47,972 bases of DNA from Campylobacteraceae bacterium (lineage in GTDB: Bacteria > Campylobacterota > Campylobacteria > Campylobacterales > Campylobacteraceae): the NCBI GenBank assembly GCA_031255525.1, contig JAIRSJ010000099.1:1-47972 (forward strand), written 5' to 3'. Position 1 is the stretch's first letter. Each line of letters begins with the position of its first letter. A model generated the notes under the pieces. The model saw only the letters and a program-made list of their open reading frames with translations, was not told the DNA's origin and made no database searches. The position numbers were made by a program, and so were the translations under genes. Below are positions 9,308 to 20,105 of the stretch, piece by piece.

Positions 9308-11352
9308 TGTTTTCAACCTCAAAAGAGCTCATAAAAAATGTGAGTCATTTTTTAAAGATAGAGCATTATTCTCTTATCAATAAATGCTTTGGGAAAAAAG
9401 GAGTTTTTTACGGTTGGGGCAGAAAAAAATCCGGGCTTAATGCCATATCTTTAGCCGAAAAACATAAAACCTCTTTTGTAATTTTGGAAGATGGTTTTAT
9501 CAGATCTTTTGGACTTGAGAATCGATTGTTTCCAACTTTCAGTCTCATTGAAGATAGTATCGGCGTCTATTATGACGCTACCAAAGAGAGCGGATTGGAG
9601 CGTATACTAAATAGTCATGATTTTAAAAGCGATACAAGGCTTTTATCAGAAGTCAAAGAAGCGATTTCGCTTATAATAGAACACAATATATCAAAATACA
9701 ACCATGCACAGGATTTGGAAGAAAATTATTTTCCCAACAACGGCAAAAAACGAATTTTGATAATAGCGCAAACCAAAAATGATGCCTCTTTGAAGTATGG
9801 ATTGTCGGATAAATTTTCGATGCAAGAGATCATTAAAATAGCCAAAGATGAAAATAAAGACGCCGACATATACATCAAAATCCATCCGCAAGCGTTAAAT
9901 GGCGCCAAAATATCCGATATAAGCACAAAAGATATTCCGCCTTTTTGCAATCTAATATCAGAAGACATAAATCCCATATCTCTTTTGAAAAAGATAGATA
10001 AAGTATATACAAAAACTTCCCAGATGGGTTTTGAAGCTTTGCTTTTAGGCAAAACATGTGTCTGTTTTGGTATGCCGTTTTATGCGGGCTGGGGAATAAC
10101 GGAGGATAAACTTGTATGCGCGAGAAGAGTACAAAAAAGAAGCGTTGAGGAGATATTTGCCGCCGCTTATATTTTGTACTCAAGATACTGCGATCCATAC
10201 AAAAACACTCCTCTGACACTGATTTCAACGATACAAAATATAGTCCGTATAAAAAATAGCGGTATTTATAAAAAAGGGTTCTTTTTTGGTTTTTCGAGAT
10301 GGAAGCACGACTTTGTAAGACCATTTTTTGAAAACGAACAATTTATAAAAACTTTTTTTGTTAATCCTTTTTTTGGCAAAAATCATTTGAAAATCGCCCT
10401 GAAAAATGGGTTTGATAGAAACTCTTCCATATATATCTGGGGTAAAAAAGCATTTAGAGATATTGAAGAGTATGGCAAAAAACATCATATTCCAGTAATG
10501 CATGTGGAGGACGGTTTCATAAGGTCGATCGAACTTGGCTCGGATTTGACAAGACCGTACTCTTTGGTTGTCGATAAATACGGTATCTATTTCGATGCTA
10601 CGCAAAAAAGCCAACTTGAAGAGATATTGAATGAGACGGATTTTGATGATAATATCATTCAAGAAGCAAAAGAGGTGCAGGCATTTTTGGTTAACAACCA
10701 CATATCAAAGTACAATGTTTTAAGAAATAAAAGGATAGATATCAAAACTGATAAAAGTATACTGCTGGTCGTAGGACAAGTTGACGATGACGCTTCTATC
10801 ATATACGGCTCACAAAATATGTCAAATTTATCACTTTTAAAAACGGTTCGCGAAAAAAATCCTCAAAGTTATATTATCTACAAACCTCATCCCGATGTCT
10901 TGGCAAAAAACCGCATTGGAGCTTTAAGCGAAAAAGAGATCTTATTGCACGCGGACAAAATCGTTAAAAATATTTCGCTTGATAGTATATTTGAAATCTG
11001 CGATGAAGTACATACGATAACCTCTTTGGTCGGTTTTGAAGCTATCATAAGAGGCAAAAAAGTTGTAACTTACGGTATGCCTTTTTATGCAGGCTGGAAT
11101 CTTAGCAGCGATATGCTTACAAACGACAGACGCAAAAGAAAACTAAGCGTCCAAGAGCTTATAGCGGGGGCCTTGCTGTTGTATCCGCGCTATATCAGCC
11201 CCAAAAATCACAGACTTTGTGACATAAGAATATTTTTATCGGAATTGAATCAAGAAAAATTAGCTTATAATACAAATAAACAAATTATAAAGAAAATCTT
11301 TACATTTATTAAGAGGAAAATACAACTAACATGCAGGATTATCACAAAATGA
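9304..11352 (+). CDS. kpsC: Kdo-linker glycosyltransferase KpsC (two tandem transferase domains)
   Basis: The product is 682 aa, built from two homologous halves, about 1-330 and 335-655. Matching motifs appear in each: VILEDGFIRS and MHVEDGFIRS; GVYYDAT and GIYFDAT; GMPFYAGWG and GMPFYAGWN. In the KpsC family the two halves are beta-Kdo transferases (GT99 and GT107) that extend the poly-Kdo linker on phosphatidylglycerol, to which group 2 capsule is attached. The gene overlaps kpsD by 4 bases and kpsS by 22 bases. Both halves keep the shared motifs, so both are probably active. Confidence 0.95.
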   Translation: MMFSTSKELIKNVSHFLKIEHYSLINKCFGKKGVFYGWGRKKSGLNAISLAEKHKTSFVILEDGFIRSFGLENRLFPTFSLIEDSIGVYYDATKESGLERILNSHDFKSDTRLLSEVKEAISLIIEHNISKYNHAQDLEENYFPNNGKKRILIIAQTKNDASLKYGLSDKFSMQEIIKIAKDENKDADIYIKIHPQALNGAKISDISTKDIPPFCNLISEDINPISLLKKIDKVYTKTSQMGFEALLLGKTCVCFGMPFYAGWGITEDKLVCARRVQKRSVEEIFAAAYILYSRYCDPYKNTPLTLISTIQNIVRIKNSGIYKKGFFFGFSRWKHDFVRPFFENEQFIKTFFVNPFFGKNHLKIALKNGFDRNSSIYIWGKKAFRDIEEYGKKHHIPVMHVEDGFIRSIELGSDLTRPYSLVVDKYGIYFDATQKSQLEEILNETDFDDNIIQEAKEVQAFLVNNHISKYNVLRNKRIDIKTDKSILLVVGQVDDDASIIYGSQNMSNLSLLKTVREKNPQSYIIYKPHPDVLAKNRIGALSEKEILLHADKIVKNISLDSIFEICDEVHTITSLVGFEAIIRGKKVVTYGMPFYAGWNLSSDMLTNDRRKRKLSVQELIAGALLLYPRYISPKNHRLCDIRIFLSELNQEKLAYNTNKQIIKKIFTFIKRKIQLTCRIITK

Positions 11353-12542
11353 ATTATATCGGCGATTTGAAAAACAAAAATGTTCTTTTTCTACAAGGAC
11401 CCATGGGAACATTTTTTAAAAGAGCTGATAAGTTATTTCGTGAAAAAGGAGCTGTTACTCACAAGATAGCTTTTAATGCGGCGGATTGGTTTTTCTCAAA
11501 CAAAGATAACGTGATAAACTATAAAGACACTCCTAAAAACTGGAATAATTTTATCAAGGAATTTTTGATAACAAAACGTATAGATAAAATATTTTTGTTC
11601 GGCGACTGCAGATTTTATCAAAAAGCAACTATAAAAGCGGCTTTAAAACTTGATACGGAAATTTTTGTATTTGAAGAAGGATACATAAGGCCGGATTATA
11701 TCACGTTGGAAAAATGGGGTGTAAACGGCAACAGTAAACTTCCAAAATCAAAAAGCTTTTATGAAAAATTGCCCGAAGTTTCGGAACAACCAAAAGCGCT
11801 TCAGATGAAAAATAGTTTTTATATTATGGTCATCAGCGCAATAATATATTATTTTATAGCCAATGTTTTTTCCTTTTTATATCCGCATTACATTCATCAT
11901 AGAAATTTTTCGGCTATAAAAGAGGCATTTTACGGTGTAAGAAACTTTATGCGGAAAATACTATATTTGCTAAAAGACAGATCATATGACAACTATCTTA
12001 AAACCGGCCTTTCAAAAAAATATTTTTTTGTTCCTATTCAGACTTGCACAGACGCGCAAATTAAAAAACACTCCCTATTTAAAAATATAGAAGAGTTCAT
12101 AGAGATAGTTTTAATATCTTTTGCGCATTTTGCCGATAAGAACTGTTTTATCGTATTCAAACACCACCCGTTTGATAGAGGTAGAAAAAATTATAAAAAC
12201 ACCATAAACGGCTTTGCGAAAAAACTAAATATCGAAAAGCGTGTCATAGTCTTATATGAACTTCATTTGCCAAACGCTTTGAAAAACGCACTCGGAACAG
12301 TTACCATAAATAGTACTGTCGGATTGTCGTCTTTATATCACGGCACACCTACTATCGTACTTGGCGAAGCGATATACGATATCAAAGATCTTACGTGCAA
12401 AGGTATGAGTTTGAACGATTTTTGGAAAAATAAATCTGCCCCGAATGCAAAACTGTTCAAAAAATTCAGAAATTTTATCATAAAAAATTCTCAGATAAAC
12501 AGCTCTTTTTACGGCGATATGGGTGATTTGAAGAACATTTGA
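11331..12542 (+). CDS. kpsS: Kdo-linker glycosyltransferase KpsS
   Basis: The product (403 aa) contains NVLFLQGPMGTFFKRAD near the start, IFVFEEGYIRPDYITLE in the middle and KHHPFDRG...NSTVGLSSLYHGTPTIVLG toward the end, all characteristic of KpsS. This enzyme adds the first beta-Kdo to phosphatidylglycerol before KpsC extends the chain. Two starts are possible: ATG at 11331, inside kpsC, or ATG at 11349, which has AGGA 10 bases upstream and gives MNYIGDLKNKN. The second is at least as plausible. It ends the plus-strand capsule unit. Confidence 0.94.
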   Translation: MQDYHKMNYIGDLKNKNVLFLQGPMGTFFKRADKLFREKGAVTHKIAFNAADWFFSNKDNVINYKDTPKNWNNFIKEFLITKRIDKIFLFGDCRFYQKATIKAALKLDTEIFVFEEGYIRPDYITLEKWGVNGNSKLPKSKSFYEKLPEVSEQPKALQMKNSFYIMVISAIIYYFIANVFSFLYPHYIHHRNFSAIKEAFYGVRNFMRKILYLLKDRSYDNYLKTGLSKKYFFVPIQTCTDAQIKKHSLFKNIEEFIEIVLISFAHFADKNCFIVFKHHPFDRGRKNYKNTINGFAKKLNIEKRVIVLYELHLPNALKNALGTVTINSTVGLSSLYHGTPTIVLGEAIYDIKDLTCKGMSLNDFWKNKSAPNAKLFKKFRNFIIKNSQINSSFYGDMGDLKNI

Positions 12543-13006
12543 TCTGAATTTTGGTATCTTTTAAAAAATCTTTTTACAGTACCGCTTGCAAAACGGACGA
12601 AAAATATCCTTTTATCAAGCAGCAATTATCTTAAAAATTTTAGTATCTAACATAGAGATATTTTTGAAAAAGCTGCCAAAAATCAAACGACTATTTTGCA
12701 TATAATTTATCCTGACAAATGAAAATCCATTGGCATTTTTATGCAAATTTTACGACACTCTAAAATCCGTATACACAACTTTGATACACTAAAGACCAAT
12801 ATATTTTTGCAAATAAAACACTCGAAAGATTTAATTTTTTGCAGTTATTCGTCTATTTGTTCGGATAAAAAATCTAATACTATTCTCTATTTCAAGTGCG
12901 TGCAAATCATTTCGGCATAACAACTCGCTTTTAGACGATGCTCTAAAAATATCGCAAAAATCAAACAAAAAGCTTGTAAATTAGATATTTGCTCTTTGCA
13001 TATTAA
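12543..13006. other. Gene-free convergent gap between kpsS and the amidase
   Basis: This 464-bp AT-rich region separates two converging units. There is no strong terminator hairpin. On the minus strand, 12831-12980 stays open for 49 codons and reads peptide-like (…RASSKSELLCRNDLH…FFIRTNRR), but it lacks an ATG and a ribosome site. It may be a gene remnant or a dispersed coding-like repeat. Nothing else was recognised. Confidence 0.5.
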
Positions 13007-14482
13007 CTACATATTTTTTGCGAAATAAGATTCTATGCCGTTTGATATGCCTTTTATCAAAGTTTGCTGAAATTTTTTATCAAACATTCTCTCTCTGTCG
13101 GTTTTGTTGGTTATATAGCCTACTTCCAGGAGAACAGCCGGCATTTGTGCACCGGTGAGAACCCAAAACGGTGCTTCTCTCACACCACCGTCAACAACCT
13201 TTGTATAGCTTTTTTTAACTTCGGTCAAGATGTGCTGCTGAATATCTATGGCAAGTTTATGAGAGGCTATTATCTTTTCGCGGTTTAAAAAATTCAAAAA
13301 AGTCTGCCTTGAATACAAATTCATCTCTTCAATGTCAGATTGGTTTTCAAGCTCGGCAGCATTTTTGGAACGGGCGGAGTCCGAGGGTGATAGAAAAAAG
13401 GTCTCTATACCTTGCCAATTACCGTTTTTACTGTTTTTAGGAGCGGCATTGGCATGTATGGATATGAACAGATCGGCACTTCTATCGTTTGCCGTTTTTG
13501 TTCTATCTTGCAATTTTAAATAGACATCTTTTGAGCGCGTATAAAATACTTTGTGCCCTCTTTTCTCAAGTTCCGCTCCAAGCAAAAGAGCTATTTGCAA
13601 AACAGCATCTTTTTCCAATTTTTTATTGCTGACAGCACCGCCGTCTTTACCGCCATGTCCCGCATCAATCACTATTGTTTTTTTAGTTAAAGCAATTTTG
13701 ACGGGCAATGTATTTGTCGTGTTGACTGTCTCATCGCCTTTTTTTGCACTCACCGGTGAAAACTCTTTTGCGGCAAATATCAATTCCGTGCCTTTTAGCT
13801 CATAAGTTATATCTATCTCTTTTTCATGCTCAAAAACAACTCTTATCTTCTCTTTGTCAAATTGCGAAATACGAAAATCCTTTACACCTTCTATCTTAAA
13901 ATCAATAGCAAAATTTGTCTTAATCCCCTTTATATCATAAATATATCTTACGCTTTTTTCCTTGAGAGTGAAAAATTTTATCTCTTTTTTTTCAAGTTCT
14001 CTGTCAAATACAAATATAACATTATCGTTGGTTTTTTTTACCTGCAAAAGTTTAAACGGCATTGATGAAGTGTTTTGTTCTTTTGTTTGCTGAGGCTTAG
14101 CCGTCTGAGCAACACTCGCGGTATCAACCGTATTAATTGGAGTATTATTCGCAAAATTATTTGAAAGTTTGTCGGATTTTTTTTGTATGGCGTCTACGAT
14201 ATTTTGATTTTTCAGCAATTCGTCTAACTCTTTTTCGTAAACCGAAACGTCATAATTTAACTTTTTGCCTCCGCTTATGAGTCTATTTAAAACTTCATAT
14301 CTCAAAATATCGTCCGTATCCATGATGGATTTGATATATACGTACTTTAAATTGTCGTAAACACGCTCTTTCTCGTTTTGAGAATAGATAGAAAAATTAC
14401 CGTCAAATTCATTAAAAACTGCATTTTGTGCACACACAAAAGAGATAAGCAAAAATATAAAAGTAAAGACTCTTTTTAGCAT
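13007..14482 (-). CDS. amiC: N-acetylmuramoyl-L-alanine amidase (Amidase_3), secreted
   Basis: The product is 491 aa with a signal peptide (MLKRVFTFIFLLISFVCA). A linker and AMIN-like region occupy about 145-235, and a C-terminal Amidase_3 domain runs from about 268 to 488. Zinc-site residues are visible: His276 in VIDAGHGG, Glu in KLEKDA, His in FISIHAN, and the catalytic Glu in LLEVGYITN. It cleaves the bond between MurNAc and L-Ala and splits septal peptidoglycan. It is last in the pyrH-rpoZ-spoT-tyrS-NMO operon and overlaps the preceding stop by 1 base. The symbol could equally be amiA; the enzyme class is firm. FtsE/FtsX/EnvC, which activate such amidases, lie about 6 kb away. Confidence 0.92.
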   Translation of the reverse strand: MLKRVFTFIFLLISFVCAQNAVFNEFDGNFSIYSQNEKERVYDNLKYVYIKSIMDTDDILRYEVLNRLISGGKKLNYDVSVYEKELDELLKNQNIVDAIQKKSDKLSNNFANNTPINTVDTASVAQTAKPQQTKEQNTSSMPFKLLQVKKTNDNVIFVFDRELEKKEIKFFTLKEKSVRYIYDIKGIKTNFAIDFKIEGVKDFRISQFDKEKIRVVFEHEKEIDITYELKGTELIFAAKEFSPVSAKKGDETVNTTNTLPVKIALTKKTIVIDAGHGGKDGGAVSNKKLEKDAVLQIALLLGAELEKRGHKVFYTRSKDVYLKLQDRTKTANDRSADLFISIHANAAPKNSKNGNWQGIETFFLSPSDSARSKNAAELENQSDIEEMNLYSRQTFLNFLNREKIIASHKLAIDIQQHILTEVKKSYTKVVDGGVREAPFWVLTGAQMPAVLLEVGYITNKTDRERMFDKKFQQTLIKGISNGIESYFAKNM

Positions 14483-15570
14483 TATTCTCCATTTACAAGT
14501 TTATTCATCAACTCTTTAACGCTTATTATCTCATTTAATTTATATCCGTTAGCTCCTGTGAAAAACAGTCCGCTCTCCTCTTTCCCAAGATATGCGTCCG
14601 ATAATCTGTCCGCTATACAATATCCAACCTCTTTTGCCTCTTTGCCTCTTTGGCATGGAGTTACGCAATTGCTGATACATTTGATTGACGGTCCTTCTCT
14701 TTTATCAACTAAAGATATAAGATTTGTATGGACTCCGCGCGCGGGATATCCTACGGGAGATTTTAAAAGATGAATATCCTCTTTTTTAGCTTTTATCAAA
14801 ACTTGCTTAAATACTTCGTCGGCATCGCATTCGTGAGTACCTATGAAACGCGTCGCCATCTGCACGCCCTCAGCTCCCAAACTCATAACATTATTAATAT
14901 CGTTTTTATCCCAAATACCGCCTGCCGCTATAAGAGGAAAATCGCCCCACTCTTTGATTTCATTTTTGAGCGGTTCTATGAGATTTTCAAGCTGATAATC
15001 TTCCATAACGCACTGCTCGTAAGTAAAACCCTGATGCCCTCCGCTTAAAGGTCCTTCCAGCACAACAGCATCAGGAACACGACCGTATCTTTGCGTCCAG
15101 CGTTTGCAGATAATTTTTAAAGCTTTAGCCGAAGAGACTATCGGCACAAGTGCTACGTGCGGAAAATTTTTTGTAAGTTCGGGTAAATTTGTGGGAAGTC
15201 CGGCTCCTGAAATAATAATATCAATGCCGGCTTTGCAAGTATCAACCACAACTCTGCTGTAATCATTGATAGCACACATTATATTTGCACCGAGAGGCTT
15301 GTTGCCACAGATTTTGCGCGCATTTTTAACTATAGTTTTTAAGGCGTCAAAAGAGTACAGGTTTTCGGTATCAAGCGGACGCGAATTTATAACTCTTTTG
15401 GCATATTTCAGATTTTCATAATATCCCGTTCCTATAGCGCTTATCACTCCAAGTCCGCCCTCTTTGCTTACCGTGCCTGCGAGTCTGTCCCAACTCACGC
15501 CTATTCCCATGCCGCCTTGCACTATTGGAAATTTAATCTTATATTTGCCTATATTGAGTGGTTTTAACAT
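14482..15570 (-). CDS. Nitronate monooxygenase family flavoprotein (2-nitropropane dioxygenase-like)
   Basis: The product is a 362-aa TIM-barrel FMN protein. It starts with FPIVQGGMGIGVSWDRLAG, and has IISGAGLPTNLP near residue 130, SGGHQGFTYEQ near 170 and ADVVIAAGG-like LIAAGGIWDKNDINNVMSLGA with GVQMATRF near 225-240, which together form the flavin pocket of the family. Members oxidise alkyl nitronates or act as enoyl reductases of the FabK type; the substrate here is unknown. The gene starts directly after tyrS with no gap. The same position between tyrS and an amidase is known in Campylobacter, so it is part of a conserved housekeeping operon. Confidence 0.85.
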   Translation of the reverse strand: MLKPLNIGKYKIKFPIVQGGMGIGVSWDRLAGTVSKEGGLGVISAIGTGYYENLKYAKRVINSRPLDTENLYSFDALKTIVKNARKICGNKPLGANIMCAINDYSRVVVDTCKAGIDIIISGAGLPTNLPELTKNFPHVALVPIVSSAKALKIICKRWTQRYGRVPDAVVLEGPLSGGHQGFTYEQCVMEDYQLENLIEPLKNEIKEWGDFPLIAAGGIWDKNDINNVMSLGAEGVQMATRFIGTHECDADEVFKQVLIKAKKEDIHLLKSPVGYPARGVHTNLISLVDKREGPSIKCISNCVTPCQRGKEAKEVGYCIADRLSDAYLGKEESGLFFTGANGYKLNEIISVKELMNKLVNGE

Positions 15571-16776
15571 CTATATAACCTTTAATTTTGCAAATTTTCG
15601 TCTGCCTACTTGCAATATATATTCGCCGCTTTGAAGCTGCAACTGTTCGTCTTCTATCTTACTTTGATTTAATTTTGCAGCACCTGAACTTATATCGCGG
15701 CGTGCTTGCGAAGTAGAAGATGAAAGGACACATTCGGTAAAAGCCTTCGCTATCCAAACGGGAGCTTTCATCGTAAACTCCTGTATGTCGCTTGGCAAGT
15801 CATTTTGTTTGTGAATTTTGTCAAATTCATCTTTCGCTTCTTGCGCTTTAGGCTCATCATGAAATCTTGCCGTTATTTCAAGAGCTAAAGCCTCTTTTAT
15901 CGTCTTCGGATGTAAAGAACCATTCTTCACACCGTCTTTTAACTCTTCAATCTCTTTTACGGATTTTGCGCTTAAAAGCTCGTAATAGCGCCACATAAGC
16001 TCGTCACTTATACTGAGGATTTTGGCAAACATCAAGTTTGGCTCATCTGTTACACCGATATAATTCCCAAGAGATTTACTCATCTTGTTCACACCGTCCA
16101 AACCCTCTAAAAGCGGCATCATAATGACTGCTTGTTCTTTGCCGATGTTATAAACCCTTTGAAGCTGTCTTCCCATCAAAAGATTGAATTTTTGATCTGT
16201 TCCGCCCATCTCTATGTCACATTTTAATGCAACGCTGTCATAACCTTGCAACAACGGATATAAAAATTCGCTAATAGATATAGGTGTTTGCGAACGATAT
16301 CTTTTTTCAAAATCTTCTCTCTCAAGCATTCTTGCTACACTAAAAGTTGTTGCAAGTTCGACAAGTCCTGCCGTACCAAGCATATTTAACCACTCGGAAT
16401 TAAATACTATTTGCGTTTTTGTCGGATCTAATACTTTATAAACTTGTTCTTCGTAAGTTTTAGCATTCTTTAAAACGCTCTCTTTGTCAAGCTTTTTTCT
16501 TGTCTCGTTTTTACCTGTAGGATCGCCTATCTGCCCCGTGAAATCGCCTATTAGAAATTGAACGATAGCACCATACTTTTGAAGCTGTGCCATCTTTTGC
16601 AAAAGCACCGTATGCCCCAAATGCAAATCCGGCGCGGTCGGATCAAATCCGGCTTTTATGTAAAAGTTTTCGTTTTTTTCAAAGTAATTTTTGACAAGAG
16701 CGGTCATCTTCTCCTCGTCTATTATCTCGGCGACGCCTCTTTTTATCTCGCTCAATGCCTCTTTTAATTTATCCAT
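15571..16776 (-). CDS. tyrS: Tyrosyl-tRNA synthetase
   Basis: The product is a 401-aa class I synthetase that charges tRNA-Tyr. The HIGH-type motif HLGH is at residues 52-55 and KMSKS is near 231. A C-terminal S4-like RNA-binding segment ends [15 protein letters not shown]. The region [14 protein letters not shown] marks the amino-acid-binding part. The length fits the family. It lies 12 bases after spoT and is joined to the nitronate monooxygenase gene without a gap. Confidence 0.97.
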   Translation of the reverse strand: MDKLKEALSEIKRGVAEIIDEEKMTALVKNYFEKNENFYIKAGFDPTAPDLHLGHTVLLQKMAQLQKYGAIVQFLIGDFTGQIGDPTGKNETRKKLDKESVLKNAKTYEEQVYKVLDPTKTQIVFNSEWLNMLGTAGLVELATTFSVARMLEREDFEKRYRSQTPISISEFLYPLLQGYDSVALKCDIEMGGTDQKFNLLMGRQLQRVYNIGKEQAVIMMPLLEGLDGVNKMSKSLGNYIGVTDEPNLMFAKILSISDELMWRYYELLSAKSVKEIEELKDGVKNGSLHPKTIKEALALEITARFHDEPKAQEAKDEFDKIHKQNDLPSDIQEFTMKAPVWIAKAFTECVLSSSTSQARRDISSGAAKLNQSKIEDEQLQLQSGEYILQVGRRKFAKLKVI

Positions 16777-16788
16777 AAATTTAACCCT

Positions 16789-18963
16789 CTATACTGTTTT
16801 ATACGCATCGTTTAACGACATAAAATCTACTAATTTATAGCGTTCTTTTATATTGTCTCTTATCTGTTCCGGCTTCACATCTTCGGGCAACTCTATCACA
16901 ATTTTAAAATAATCGGCCGCTCCATCTTCAGCTTTTGTAAGTTCAATAGTTTGTATATTTACTTGAATTTTAGCTAAAAATGTTAAAAATGCCGCCAACG
17001 AACCTCTTTTGTTTTCAATACTAACCAAAAGCTTATATTGTCCCGGGGCGTCTCTTGTCCATTTGACAAAAATCATCTGCTCTTTGCTGTCCATCAATTT
17101 TACTGCTTGTTCGCACATTTTGTGATGCACCGTAACATCGCCCGATTTTTTTACAAAACCTATTATGTCATCTCCTCTTTTAGGGTGACAACAGTAATTG
17201 AACATGACCGAATTTACCGTTTGATTTGAATATATCACAATATTTTCAAATTTCTGTTTTTTTACTTTATATCTGTTGCGATTTAATATAGGCATCAAAA
17301 TCTTTTCGCCGATAGGATATTTTTTGAGAGCATTTACAACATCTTGCAAATATATAGAGTCTGTCGCGGCTTTATCTATCTTTTTATCAAGCTTTTCTCT
17401 TTTAAGCCACATCAGAAGTTTATTTTCTTTTATATTGAAAATGCCCAAAAGTATCTCAACAGCCACCCTATAGTTAAGCTCTCTTGTCTTTTGGCGACAT
17501 GCTTGCATAATAGCTGTTCTTGCCTTGCCGGTTTTTACGCTGTTCACCCAACTGCATCTATAAACAGGTTCATCGCCCGTTATGATGCGAACTATGTCTC
17601 CATTTTTCAGCTCTGTTAAAAGCGGTGCTTTTTGTCTGTTGATATAAGCCTCTTTCGCATAAAAACCGACTTCTGTATGAATTTCATATGCAAAATCCAA
17701 TGCCGTAGCACCTCTTGAGAGCGTAAAAATATCGCCTTTTGGGGAAAAAACCGCAATATCTTCGCTATATAAATAACTATCTTTTGTAAATTCATAAAAT
17801 TCGGCTACATCATCACTTTCATCATCTTTATTTTTAAGTTCGTTAAGCCAGTCGAGTTTAGGATTGATGCCGCCGGAATATTTGTATTTCCAGTGTGCCG
17901 CTACGCCGAATTCTGCTATATTGTGCATATCAAAAGTACGTATCTGCGCTTCTATGATTGACTTATCATTAAAAATAGTAGTGTGGATAGTCTGATATCC
18001 ATTATCTTTGGGTATGGCGATATAATCTTTAAAGCGCGAAATAATAGGATTGAAATACTGGTGCATGATGCCTAAAATCTTATAACACTCAAGCGTCTCT
18101 TTGACGACAATTCTAATCGCCATCAAGTCCAAAACTTCCTCTATAGATATGCCTTTTCTTTGCATCTTTATGTAAATGGAGTAGTGATGTTTTATGCGTT
18201 TTTCAAGTCTATAATCACTTTCGGCAAAACCGTTTTGCTGCATCAAAGTATTTATCGTCTCTATGAAACTATTTAGTCTCAATTGAAATTGCTGCTTGTG
18301 TTCTGAGAGATATTCGTCTATCTTTCTATACTCTTCTGGCATAATATAAAGAAAACTATAATCCTCCAGATGGTTCTTGATAGAAGAGATTCCAAGTCTG
18401 TGGGCTATAGGAGCATAAACAACCAGCGTCTCTTCGGCTATTCTTTTTTGCTTATTTAAGGGTAATGCGCCCAATGTCATCATATTGTGGAGTCTGTCGC
18501 AAAGTTTTATAACCAAAACCCTCACATCGCTGATAGAAGCTATCAGCATTTTGCGGAAAGTCATGGCGGAACTCATAAGTTTTTCATTTGAGTGAGAAGG
18601 AGCTAATTTATCCTCTCTTATCGCCATAATTTTGGTAAGTCCTTCCACTATCTTGGCCACGTCTTTACCAAACAGCTCCTCTACCTCTTCAACGGTAGTT
18701 TGAGTATCTTCAACCACATCATGCAAAAGCGCTGCAATGACCATAATTTCATCACCGCCATAGTGCGCTACGATAGAAGCGACAAGTATCGGGTGAACGA
18801 CGTACGGTTCGCCACTTTTTCTAAATTGCCCTTCATGCTGTTTGACAGCAAGCTCTATAGCTTTTAAAATATTTTTATTATTATCCGCAAAAAATCCAAG
18901 CAATAGCTTTTTGGCTTCATCTATTTTTCTGCATGCGTGTATCTTTTCAAGCAGCTCCTCCAT
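16789..18963 (-). CDS. spoT: Bifunctional (p)ppGpp synthetase/hydrolase SpoT/Rel
   Basis: The product is 724 aa. It has an N-terminal HD hydrolase domain (His57, then H81-D82 in ALLHDVVEDT), a synthetase domain (FKDYIAIPKDNGYQTIHTT), a TGS domain (IAVFSPKGDIFTLSRGATALDFA) and a C-terminal ACT domain. It makes and degrades (p)ppGpp, and both active centres look complete. As the only Rel/SpoT protein visible here, it probably handles the full stringent response, as in other Campylobacterota. It lies between rpoZ and tyrS with gaps of 25 and 12 bases. Confidence 0.97.
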   Translation of the reverse strand: MEELLEKIHACRKIDEAKKLLLGFFADNNKNILKAIELAVKQHEGQFRKSGEPYVVHPILVASIVAHYGGDEIMVIAALLHDVVEDTQTTVEEVEELFGKDVAKIVEGLTKIMAIREDKLAPSHSNEKLMSSAMTFRKMLIASISDVRVLVIKLCDRLHNMMTLGALPLNKQKRIAEETLVVYAPIAHRLGISSIKNHLEDYSFLYIMPEEYRKIDEYLSEHKQQFQLRLNSFIETINTLMQQNGFAESDYRLEKRIKHHYSIYIKMQRKGISIEEVLDLMAIRIVVKETLECYKILGIMHQYFNPIISRFKDYIAIPKDNGYQTIHTTIFNDKSIIEAQIRTFDMHNIAEFGVAAHWKYKYSGGINPKLDWLNELKNKDDESDDVAEFYEFTKDSYLYSEDIAVFSPKGDIFTLSRGATALDFAYEIHTEVGFYAKEAYINRQKAPLLTELKNGDIVRIITGDEPVYRCSWVNSVKTGKARTAIMQACRQKTRELNYRVAVEILLGIFNIKENKLLMWLKREKLDKKIDKAATDSIYLQDVVNALKKYPIGEKILMPILNRNRYKVKKQKFENIVIYSNQTVNSVMFNYCCHPKRGDDIIGFVKKSGDVTVHHKMCEQAVKLMDSKEQMIFVKWTRDAPGQYKLLVSIENKRGSLAAFLTFLAKIQVNIQTIELTKAEDGAADYFKIVIELPEDVKPEQIRDNIKERYKLVDFMSLNDAYKTV

Positions 18964-18988
18964 TAATTACTCCAAAGCCGCCTTTTTA

Positions 18989-19201
18989 TCAAGAACGTTC
19001 CTCTAAAACTTCTATACTGATTTTACCTTCGGCTATCTCGCTTAGCGCTACATCTACGTATTTTTTATCTTTAGTTGTCTCTACCAAAGGTTCAGCGCCT
19101 TTTGCCAATTGCTCCGCTCTTTTTGAAACGAGAATGGCAAGTTTATACCTGTCGTTTCCTACAACATTCAGAGCTTTTGCAGTTATTTGTTCGCTTCTCA
19201 T
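18989..19201 (-). CDS. rpoZ: RNA polymerase omega subunit
   Basis: The product is a 70-aa protein starting MRSEQITAKALNVVGNDRYK, with SKRAEQLAKG and ALSEIAEGKI, matching the omega subunit. It binds beta-prime and aids polymerase assembly. It lies between pyrH and spoT, the classic rpoZ-spoT neighbourhood, which strengthens the call. Confidence 0.93.
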   Translation of the reverse strand: MRSEQITAKALNVVGNDRYKLAILVSKRAEQLAKGAEPLVETTKDKKYVDVALSEIAEGKISIEVLEERS

Positions 19202-19224
19202 TTTTTGCTTTTCCTTCTTTTAAT

Positions 19225-20001
<777 letters not shown>

Positions 20002-20105
20002 AAAACTCTTGTATCTTAAACAAGATGGCTATCTACGCATATTTTTGATTAATACTTGCTGTAGCTAAAATACTTAAATTATTTTAAAGGCTATAAATGC
20101 CGTTT

